A stretch of 64,000 bases of DNA, taken from the NCBI GenBank assembly GCA_011800805.1, contig MPNW01000011.1, forward strand, positions 4,393-68,392. Direction: 5' to 3'. The notes beneath the pieces are model-generated. The model was not told the DNA's origin. It did no database searches and saw only the letters and a program-made list of their open reading frames with translations. The stretch comes from Hirudo medicinalis. Taxonomy: Eukaryota > Annelida > Clitellata > Hirudinida > Hirudinidae. Shown here in pieces: positions 26,114-36,523 of the stretch. The stretch's first letter is position 1. Each line of letters starts with the position of its first letter. Made by a program: the position numbers and the translations under genes.

Positions 26114-26983
26114 TTATGTTGACATTATATCCGGTTTCATTGAGTTCAAAATGAAGCAGTTGTTCAGTCCTGATTGTTGATTGTCACTGTATGCTTCATT
26201 AAGACAATTTGAGTTATTTCTGTGGATCCCGAAAAGTCGTTGGCGTGAGCTTTCTGATAGCAAACAATTTCTGGGAGATTTATCATTATGTCTGCGCTTT
26301 TTCGACGATAAATCGAAAGCATTTCTGAGGATGGGTGGGACCGAGCAATTCCTTAAAAACTTTAGATTCTGAAATAGATTATCTGCGTTTTGGCACCAAG
26401 GTAGGTAGTTTCCAAAGTTATTGTCGCTTAAGCAGCCTTTTCCGTAGTCTTGGTGGATAACGTCTCTGTTTTCTTGAGCTCCCGAAATGGAAATACTTCT
26501 GAATGTGCTATAATTTTCTTTTCTTTGTGAATCATCAAAGTTTCTCTCGAAGTCTTTGTTATGGTGTAATGCTCTTCGAGGAATGATGTCACAGTTGAGG
26601 AGTTCATCTTTTATCTTTGAGAACTGAGGTCTTAAATCTTTGTGAAAGTGTTTCCATTTGTTTTCGGCAAAAAATCTCCAGTGCTTGAAAAGAAATGAGC
26701 TTCCTATAGAACATTTGGGAGAAACTGATCTGTAACTGCATCTCGTGTGAAATGAATCATTCCTGGTTTTCAACCTTTTCAAGTCAGATTTTGAAAATTT
26801 TTCAGACGAAGCTTTTATTGGATTCTTATTCGGACATATTGTCTTGAAAATGAATTCACCAGCGTCTTCGTGGTCGTCATATCTGACTGGCCTCAACTTC
26901 ATCGTCCAGGCAGGAGGCCTATTATTTTCATAACTTATACTTTGAAGATGGTTGGAGATGCGATAAGACCCCATAAAAGACAT
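26114..26983 (-). CDS. Unknown intronless basic protein (289 aa)
   Basis: One uninterrupted ATG-initiated ORF of 870 nt on the minus strand, much longer than other non-coding frames in this AT-rich sequence. The product is rich in Lys, Arg, Asn, Ser, Phe and His, with a positively charged middle (KFSKSDLKRLKTRND; FKHWRFFAENKWKHFHKD) and scattered Cys and Trp. I see no signal peptide, membrane segment, coiled coil or known domain. It could be a fast-evolving single-exon gene, or the large exon of a spliced gene whose other exons I did not find. It lies between RAB3 (+) and another unknown minus-strand gene. No function is assigned. Confidence 0.5.
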   Translation of the reverse strand: MSFMGSYRISNHLQSISYENNRPPAWTMKLRPVRYDDHEDAGEFIFKTICPNKNPIKASSEKFSKSDLKRLKTRNDSFHTRCSYRSVSPKCSIGSSFLFKHWRFFAENKWKHFHKDLRPQFSKIKDELLNCDIIPRRALHHNKDFERNFDDSQRKENYSTFRSISISGAQENRDVIHQDYGKGCLSDNNFGNYLPWCQNADNLFQNLKFLRNCSVPPILRNAFDLSSKKRRHNDKSPRNCLLSESSRQRLFGIHRNNSNCLNEAYSDNQQSGLNNCFILNSMKPDIMST

Positions 26984-27971
26984 GACTATGTCAATCTATA
27001 CAGTCGTGGAATGCTTCTACAAATTTCCTCAAAATAACCGGGGCGATTTGGAGATTTGTCAGAAAACAGCTCACCATTCAAAAGCGACATCAGCAAAGGT
27101 GACAAATACAAGTTTTCGAAGAGTTCGATGTGATTCTGTAGCTCATTTAGATAGGGGGGTTATCAGAGTAAATGAATTTAGTGCCATATGATTATCGATG
27201 TTTATTGGGTAGTGTTTGTTTACGTAAGAATAGGTTTACACTGTTGCTTAATTGCGTCTCCAGAAAAAAAAACACCTAAACTCTATTTCCCAAACGAAAT
27301 TTGCGACAAACTCGTAACGAAAGCGCGGAGTCGGCATTCCTAACTGATATATTAATTTAGTTCAAGAAGCTACCATTAAATCATTTTCATGAAATCCTTC
27401 TGACCTGTCTGTCACCGGGCCACCAGCCGCACGCCTGCGACGAAATCAATATTCCAGAATTCCATTCAAACATCTTGGGGCGATTGTTACCAATACACGG
27501 AAAGTAAAAAAAACCCTTGGATGTTCTGGCTAAATTAATCTGAAAATATATTCCATACTAGCAAGTTTCCGTTGAATATGTTAGTAAAACTATCATTGCC
27601 TTTGTTGTGGCGAACTACTCTCTGAAATAACATGTCGGGATACCTCTCACAAACTGGGTCCACTGATAATATTATTTGTAGTATTATTGTATAGATATTC
27701 ATTATATTTATTATTAGGAACACGACGTTACCTACCCAATACTCTCCCCGCACGCAAGCCTAGAAAATCACCGACCTTTATATTAACATATTAATAAACG
27801 CGTAAAAGTAGAAATGCTCTTTTCCTAAAAGCTTAAATTAAAATTAAATTTGATTTTTGTGGACTATATCCATGGAAACATCATAAGTAAGGTCAAGCGG
27901 GAACGCTGCGCAATCTAAACATTTGCATTACATTAGGGTAAGCAATTACAACAGAAGCATTTCTAATAGAT
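26984..27971. other. Intergenic between the two unknown minus-strand genes
   Basis: No recognisable coding exon. It probably includes the 3' UTR of the four-exon gene. Confidence 0.4.
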
Positions 27972-30823
27972 CTAGTACATGTAACGGTTTGGCCTTCTTG
28001 CATCCGACATGTTACTGGCAGACGCTCTAACTGTCTGGACGCGACGGTATTCGTCATTGTCATCTTCGCTATAACGTTGTGTGGACGGTCTTTTGCTATG
28101 TTGATTCGGATCGAAATTTCTGTTTCTTGGGTCTTGACTTACATGACCTCTCTGGCCAGAATCTATATAGATGGACTGGCGACTCGAACTAATTGTAGGG
28201 CCATTCATGTCAATTCCGGAAGAATGTTCTGTTTTAATGAGTTGCATTAGTGCTTTGTAAAGTTTGTTGGTCTCTTGCTGATCCAGTTGACCACCTGGAG
28301 CTATGTTTTGTTTATGAAGAGCCATTTGATATAATTGTTTCCTTGCCTCTGATTCCATCATGTCAAAATCCATTGACTTGATGACAATCACACTGGATTT
28401 TCTGAAATTTGGAGAGTTTTCAAGGGGCACAGTTCTACTGCAGGTGACTTTCACCAAGATGTGTGCCTGTCCATTTTTCATAACCAGTTCCACCTGAAAT
28501 TTAAATTTATTTTAATTTGAATACTTATTAAAATTGTAATTTTTAATTGAAAAAAATCAATAATGGAGAACTAGGCTATGTTGACTTTGAGTGTATGGGA
28601 GAAATACCACGGAAATTAATGTTATTCTATTTTATAAGACTTGATGGATTTAACATTTGAAAATTCATTTCTCAGGAAAATTGATTTTCTATTCAAAGAA
28701 GGAGATTTTTTTAAATTATTTTTTTTTATTTAGTGCAGTGGCTTTAGCACCTGAAATGTTACTCTTGTTTGTCCCAGGTTGCTCATAAGCAGAAAATAAT
28801 ATACTTTGGCCATTTCCTTGATTTTTTCCATTAAACTTTTAATAAAGGGATGAACAAAATATGGTTGTTAATTATGTCATGATTGAAACAATACAAAAAA
28901 ATGAGGCATTTTTTATTGAAATTTGAAATTGGGATTGTAAACACTGGATGCCACCTGTTATTGCTGAAGATGATTAAAAAAGGTTCTAAGAGATCAATGG
29001 AGAACTTACTCTCTCTTCAATAATGTCTATGTTCACTAAGCCTTCTGAAGGATCTCTGGGTGGATCAACAAACTGATCTTTCTGTCTTTCAATCTTTATT
29101 TTATTTCCTGGTGTGTCGCATATAAGTGGGTGGCAAAGGAGAATGTCTTCTAGCTCTTTGGCTGTGTCTGTATTACAATTATGATATAAGCCACTATAAC
29201 TATAAAAGTAATCCACTACAACGATAATCAAGATAAAATAAGAAAGGAGGCTTAAAGTTAATTTGATGTTGATTTCAAAGAACTCGAACTGTGCTGTTCG
29301 AGAAATGTTTGAAGGCTTTCCTATTTAAAAAATATTTTTCTTATTTACTAAAGAACTCCAAAGGCATTTTAAAAAATTTAGTTGGAGTGACCAGACATAA
29401 ACCCATAGCTTAGGATCTCAAGTGATGTAAAACTTTATACAATAATTTCACAGATCGTGCAGTTGTTAATGCAATCAAAAACTGTACACATTACAACATA
29501 AAATCATTGACACTATTTGAAAGAAGCACCTACATGAGCACCTCTAGAATTGCAATAGAATATCACCTTTAATTTGGTGAGCATCGACCTCATCATTGTA
29601 GTTGTCCTCATTTATAGCTCGAGCAGCACTCCTCGAAGTCTGTTTCTTTTTTAGAAGCGACCCATTTTTTGTAACATTCCCCCCCTTGGTTGGAACGGCA
29701 CCGACAACTTCCCAAGTCTTTGATTTTTGTGCATCTCTTGGCATTTGACCCTTGAGACAGAGGTCAAATTCCACCTTTATTAAGAGGTTAATGTTAAAAT
29801 TTAAATTTTTAAATATTGACAAATAATATATAATGCATAAATGTAATTAAGTTTGTTGTTGCTGATAGCGTAAATAGTGGTTTGATGTTGTGAAGCAATT
29901 TGTCATTGTCAGTCTGTGTAACATGGTACATGATGGATAGTTATTGTTTTGAAGCTTTCATGTATATTTCTTCTCAGATATTATGAAAGTAGTGTCTGAA
30001 CAAAGATTTGTTAATTGATTGTCTGCAATCTATCTATGCAGTCTATATTATCTACTACCTAATACAATGAAGCTTGATTTAAGAAGGAAATTTATGCATG
30101 AAATAAAATGTCAAAATAGTTAACACAGGGATTAACAAGAAGTTTTGTCAAGATGTTAATAAATAATCATTTTAAAACCATTCCCACCCTTTCATTTCTT
30201 TTCATTTGCCTGTCTGTTTGGTTGATGTTATTGGAGCTAACAGACTTGACTGCAAAACCACTCTCCTGGTGATTCAACTTTGGGGAGATGCTGATGGGAG
30301 GAGAGAGGGAGTAGCACGTGGAAAGTTTTGGAGTTGAAGCAATAGTGAGGAGGTTCTTCTGGTCTTGGTGCCTTTGGTGGAGCTCATAAAGTTCGGAGTC
30401 CTCTGTCCTGTTGAGGGTCAAGATGGTTTTGCTTGATCCTAGAGGATTTGGTTGGGTGTCCAGAAAGGGATCTCGCCCTTTTGAGGGGCTATGCTGAATG
30501 ATGTGATTCTTCTCAAGACTTCTGGCACTGATCTGCTGCATGTTGTGCTGGTTTATGACATTACTTTGTTGCAATGCAGCTCTTGGTTGAGGTCCAACAT
30601 GGTTTGTTGAAATCAGGGAGTTTAAGTTAACTGAGACATGATAGTCTTTGCCATCTTTCTTGAGACTCGCCAACTCGGCTTCGATGGTTGCTGGGCTCGG
30701 ACTTCTTCCCCCAATTACAGAACGGGGAAGTAAGTATTTGCTCCTGTCGTTATGGTTGATTGTGTTGTAAGTGTTGGTCATCGATGCTGAGGAATAAGCG
30801 ACATTCGATCTTCGTGAAGTCAT
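27972..30823 (-). CDS. Unknown four-exon gene (507 aa)
   Basis: Exons on the minus strand: 30823-30188, 29774-29567, 29167-29010, 28493-27972; 1524 nt, 507 aa. All three introns have GT-AG ends and join in frame with phases 0, 1 and 0, which supports a real gene. Exon 1 (212 codons) is Ser/Asn/Gln-rich and apparently disordered, with patches such as GGRSPSPATIEAELASLKKDGK. Exons 2-4 look folded: VEFDLCLKGQMPRDAQKSKTW, ELEDILLCHPLICDTPGNKI, then VELVMKNGQAHILVKVTCSR and FRKSSVIVIKSMDFDMMESE. A likely helix follows (QETNKLYKALMQLI), then an Arg/Asp/Ser-rich tail. Exons 2 and 4 both begin with VE(F/L)..-K(G/N)GQ-like residues, perhaps by chance. I do not recognise the family and assign no function. 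Confidence 0.62.
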
Positions 30824-31224
30824 CTTGTAGCAATTTTGGAAGTCTTGATATACTGTTGACTTATTTACGCTCCCGCGATACCTTACGAGTATTCTTGAGA
30901 GATTTTTAGCGCAGTTGGCATCGCTCGAACCTAACAGCGGAATCTTTGGCTTTACACCTACATTTATAGCTACCACTCAGAAATATTTTCATATGGACTA
31001 GTAAACAACAGGTAGTAAAGAGCAGACAGCTTTCAATTATTGTGCCTACGCAAACTGAATGGTCGTTGATGTCACTTGCAAAGTCGGCTCTTTTTTTTTA
31101 AAATATCATACGAATACTGAGGGAAGGTCCGATCTCGAGGTTCTAGAAGATGGAAATCCAGAAGGTCTTTAGGAAAGCAATACTGTATGCCCTTGCGAGG
31201 TTTTATGACATTTGATCTAATTTT

Positions 31225-31405
31225 TAGTTCATTTATATATTTATATAGCGCATAGTAGTATGCATTGTGCTTCAGAGGCGCTTTTTGTCAACCATTTGTA
31301 TAGCGCTTATGACTGAGTTGAGAACGTGACACGCTTGCGGTTGTTGCGATCACTGCCGAATGCAGGAACGCAACCCTCTGAGCTAACTTGCAATTTATAG
31401 AAGAA
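31225..31405 (-). mobile_element. SINE family 1, near full-length copy
   Basis: Read on the minus strand it starts with a tRNA-like A-box region (GTTAGCTCAGAGGGTTGCG), continues through GTCACGTTCTCAACTC (degraded B box), then GCGCTATACAAATGGTTGAC, AAGCGCCTCTGA and GCGCTATATAAATA. It lies upstream of the unknown four-exon gene. Confidence 0.7.
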
Positions 31406-33043
31406 ATGGTGATCCTATTAAAATTTGTGATATTCATTGAGGACCGACGCTCACCCATAATCGGTTGGAAAAAATACGGACGTTGATCATTGTCATGATA
31501 TTTCCACTCCATAATAATTGATGATTACAATGAGATTTAATATTAATTATATCCGATAAAGCAAAAAAAAATGGGAAGACTAGAAACTTCTATTCACTAA
31601 ACATGGAAAACCATTTACGATTGTCATCTAGGGAATATATTAGAATTAGTTTTTAATATAAATTGTCACACCTGCATAACCGCTTAAGGCATATTCTGAC
31701 ACCTGGAGAATAACTTAAAATTTGTCATAAAACATGTTTTATATTGTCACAATTTAAATAGTGCATTTTGATTGTTTACGTTTCTTCTACGTAAAATATT
31801 TCTAATACAACCTTAATCATGTCGTTGAGGAAGTGATAAATTTTCCTTTGTAAGTGAATATAAATTGTGATGGCAACTTTTATAATGGATATAATTACAG
31901 AAAAATAATTTCGTTTGACTTCCTTCTTTTTTGGCCTATTCATGTCACTGCAATTAACATCTACCCAGGCATTTTGATGGTGATGCTGATGACGATGTGG
32001 TTAAAATAATTACGTTAACCAGTACCAGTACGATGCCATTGGCAAATCATTGGCTCTGAGGGATAAGTTTTCGCAGTGATCTCAGAATTAGAAAACCACG
32101 TAGGCATCCAAAGATCGCAGCGACAACCTACCACACTTTGCCATTGCAATGGTGTCTGTGCTCTCTTCATTCCATCTTTGTTTATCTCTGTTTTTCTGGT
32201 ATTTCTTGTCTGACACTATCATTTTGAAAGAAATTATTATTTAAATTATGATTTAATTAACTGCTTAACATCCTCAAGCCTTGAATTGACTGAATTTACA
32301 GATCATATAAGATAATTTTGTAAGAAATTAGTTTTGCACTACAATAAAAATAAATACATGCACCAAAATTTTTGAAGTAAAATAAATAAAGTAGATAAAA
32401 AGCCAGGAATATTTCCAAATTTTGGTCTCATAAATATCATAAATGAGAGTTACCAGGATCCGTGCAAAGTTTTTGTTTTTATTTGGATAAAGCTATTTTT
32501 TAATAATTACTATTAATAAATTGAGAACTTAAGTTGCTAATGCTGACTTAAGAGGCATGAGTTACTTGATCATCTCATTTCTATGTAATTCAACTCCTTA
32601 TCATGGATGTAGGCTAAGATACGTTTTGCATAGAAGCTTAGAAGCTAAGCAAAGACACACATTCAGATGGAAGTTGATGACAAGTTTCTCAAACATGCAG
32701 TAATTCTATGGTCCAAATCTTAGTTAAACTTCATCTTAATTAATTTTAATGGGTTTTTTGACAATATGATAATGATAATGAATCTGAATGTGATTACAGC
32801 AGTATATCTTCCAATGGAACACTTCAAGGCTGATAATCGCTTTCCTTGAAGAGGAAAGGTTTTAAGATCTGACTGTGCCAGTGCTGGCTATTGAAACATC
32901 ATCTGGCTGCTGATCTGAGCCCTCTCGGGATATGTGCAGCATGGATGAAAGACAGGTAGGAAAGGTAATCTATTCTTTGCTGAACTCATAGCCAATGGAG
33001 GTCTTGAAGTAGTGGAATGATGACTTCACATTTTCTTTTGATA

Positions 33044-33100
33044 ACGTAGCAGTAGTAGTAGTAGTAGTAGTTTATTAATATCCTCAGCATAAGATTCTGT
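33044..33100 (-). mobile_element. SINE family 1 fragment with (TAG)n
   Basis: The minus-strand sequence ATGCTGAGGATATTAATAAA followed by a CTA/TAG trinucleotide run matches an internal part of the 6.8 kb SINE copy. Confidence 0.45.
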
Positions 33101-35057
33101 TGCTATAAATTATCTTTGCAGCTACATAGATGAGACGCTGAAGTTGCTCGAGGTGACAGAAAGGCAAACCAACCAGAGTTTAGTTGCCTTAGTCAACTTT
33201 TGATAAAGAGAAGATAAAGAATTGAATTTTAAAAAATGTAATAGTTAACAAATATATGTATCTGTGTTTATCTCTGTATGTATACATTACACATAAACCA
33301 ACTTTTTATCTACTTGTTATGATCCTTATAATGTTTTGCACAAGCACTCCATGTAAAAACTATATAAAATGGATGAAATGGCTAATAAATAAGTAAAAAC
33401 TATTGTAATTATAATAAAAAATATCTAGAAAAATGTTGTAGGGATACATTTGAAAATACTTCCTTCCTGGAAGTTCGAAAACAAATTTTTGTCTTGTTGC
33501 ATTGACACTACAATTTGTGAGGCTGGTGTCGTTGCCATACCTCACCATTAAGAAATTTAGCATCAGGCCGTTTTAAAAGTTACAAGCCCTCATTTTTTTT
33601 TACGAAAGTTACCATAGAAACGTTCTCTCGGTCAAATCGGTATAGAATTAAATTAAAGATTTAAACTAAACTCGATTTAAATAATATTCCTTAGAAATGG
33701 GTAATGATAAAATAGAATCAAAATATTAGAATGCTTACTGTCATAAATGTCACATCGTCTGTGACGTCTTGACGGCTGAAGAAGTACGGCAGCAGTCAAC
33801 TCAAACAGCTGAAACACGCGCTCAGGGTCAACAGTACTCATTGCTGACATTACTTGCAGCTGTGCTATAAATCGAGGCTGACTCAGTGATTGAGTGAGTG
33901 AATTAATGAGTGAGTAAATAAATGCGAATTGTCGAATAACCTGTGTTGTCGAATGCCCGAAATATCTACAGACGACATACATGCATAACTGTAGTGAGCC
34001 TACCTCAACAAAATCCAGCCAAAAATGCATTAATAGCAAAATTTTGTCACGAAATAATACTCACTATAATTTCTAATAATTATAATATAATAATTGATGT
34101 AATATTTGCGAAACTGATAGCAATTGGACAAACAATGATATCCGCAAGAAGTTGTCGTCAGTTGTATAAGTGGAATAAAAGATTACCTCTCCTACGAACC
34201 ACGCACCATTTCGACTCCAAAGGACTTTAAAACTCCGTTAGCGCTCAAAACTACTCGGTCTTGACTAAGTCACACCAACGACAGTCTTCCACGATTTTCC
34301 AGCTCTCTGTAGAGTGTTTGACAAGATTAACTTTTATACACAATACTCTCAGGCACGTTTAATGGGTAACTCAGAGTGGTTGGCCGATGTTTGAAAGTAA
34401 ATTGCTTTGAGGGTTTGTCTCCTATGTGCGTGATTCTAATCACACGCGTACATTTTTTGGGATGCAACAGAGATTGGCTGCTGAGATGACAGTTAAGTGG
34501 GAGGTTACTGAGGAGATCCATCGGAGTTCTTGAGAGAGTGCGCTCGAGATTATGCGGGAGAAAGTGAGGTGAGAGAGATTAGATCAACACAACTTTTCAA
34601 GCATGGATATGCAACATCCAATCTTCGGTAATTGAAATGAAATAATCGCTCGACGTAATGTGCTAAATAGAGACTTTCCCGTTTATCGCTACTACAACTG
34701 TTAACGCCATCATCCGAGGTAATTTCATCCGGCATTGTACGAACACGGGCTTGCTTCAGCACGTTGATATTTAATTCGACCAAAGCCCCCTCTCTATCCA
34801 TCAACATCCCTTCATTTTATAGTCGTTCACATAGTTGACATATTTAAGTAACAATTCGAGCATGGCTCTAAAGTACGGAGCCGCATTTGAACCTACAATC
34901 TGTCTTTGGTGGTTTCGATACCAGCTCTTTCGACCAGGCCGCCGTTACTAAAGTAGATGTTCATTGTTTTTTTTTTATATCTGCTTCTTTTAAATTGTTG
35001 GAAACCTACATATACGTATGTATCGGTACCCGCTTAATTTTAACTGCCAACTTTGGT

Positions 35058-35150
35058 AATGTTGTGAAGATTTCGTGTTAATAACGATAATGTTGTGAAG
35101 ATTTCGGGTTAATAATGATAATGTTGTGAAGATTTCGTGTTAATAACGAT
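35058..35150. repeat. Three tandem copies of a 31-bp unit
   Basis: The unit starts AATGTTGTGAAGATTTCG; copies at 35058, 35089 and 35120 differ at only two or three positions. It falls in the gene-poor 31-36.5 kb stretch. Confidence 0.9.
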
Positions 35151-36523
35151 AATGTTGACATTGACAATGTTTAGCAAACCGTGGACACGGGTTACCTAAT
35201 ACCTCTGATATGTAAAAGGGGCAATGTCTGTTTATTTGAGCTTCTTACACGAATCTATACCCTCGAGAGCTACTTACACTATGCTCCTTAGAGCTACTTT
35301 GACCACATTTTTTGGTTGATATTTTTTGTGGGATAGTCCGGGAGGCGGTCACAAATTTTCAAAAAATCAAAATTTATTTTTTAATATTGAGCTGTTTTGA
35401 AGTTATAAAATAAATAAATTTTCTTAATTAAGCTCTGAAGCGCACAAATGAAAATAAAACTAATCAAAGACATTTCTTTTATTATTTGATTACTTCGACT
35501 AATTTTTATGAACCTAGGCAGTGCTGGGTACTCTAGCCAGTTGTAGCTTATATAGTTTTCCATTTCTGCTGAAACGTTTAAAAACCAAGTCGATTAAAAA
35601 TGTGTACATCTGTAAAAAAAAAAGAATTCTTCCATACAAACAGCAAGAACTGCCAAGCAGAGTAATAAATAAGATTCGGAACACCGATTTAATCAGGCGA
35701 AAATTAATATCCATCATTTCCTTGAAAATTGTTGAAAAACATTTCAAAAATTCAAAAATTAAGAAAGAATCCTAGATCGCAAATTTTAAAGTTTTATGTC
35801 AAACAAACAATCACATCCACTAAATCATTGTCGGACGGAAGTGCACTGGTTTGTACCTGGCTTCTGACGTATGTGTTTCACTGAAGAGCTTAAAATGTCC
35901 GTTACTAGATCTGTGATTAGTGGTGCGGCCATCCACTTCTGTTTGGAAATAGTGAAAGTTAAAAGTGAATGATTCAACAGGCGATTAGACACCAAGATGA
36001 TGTTTTAAATGAGCTGCCATGAACCTTAGCCAATATGGTAAAATTGGTCAAGGTGGGGAGAACATTTTTTATTTATGTTAATAAATAACACAACAGTAAA
36101 GCATAGTAATGATGGAATAGCGTCAAACAAATAATTTCAAACTAAAGATCATAAGGAAAGCAAAGTCACTACTAATTTCGCTACCGAAACTTATAATATT
36201 TATAATTATGATATTTGAATAGTGATTTCGGAAGCTTTCCTAATCTTACTGTAAGATGTATTATGATCAATAAATTTTCTATGAATTTACCATTAATTAT
36301 GAATTAGTAATATATGAAATAAATAATATGCAATAGCTCCAGTTGTTTTCATTATACTGAAATTAGCTACTCCCCGCTAAAAAAAAACGGATTTATAAAA
36401 ATATCAAGAGGCATACTGGCAAGGATAAGGGGCACGTTTTTAAAAATCGTTTTAAACCTTAAGTGATATGTATATTGTAAGTGTATATGTATATTGAAAG
36501 CTTTGAAAGTCATGACTTTGAAT

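Larger units (their letters stand above)
30824..36523. other. Gene-poor 5.7 kb stretch
   Basis: Contains SINE family 1 copies (31.3 and 33.1 kb), the 31-bp tandem repeat and a TGAG/TGAA simple stretch near 33.9 kb. I find no exon with coding signature on either strand. It may contain distal 3' exons of the synaptopodin-like gene, which I could not place. Confidence 0.45.

Noticed and set aside
33677..34807. Several 60-120 aa minus-strand frames
   Set aside because: No recognisable protein, no consistent exon joins, and simple-repeat content near 33.9 kb.
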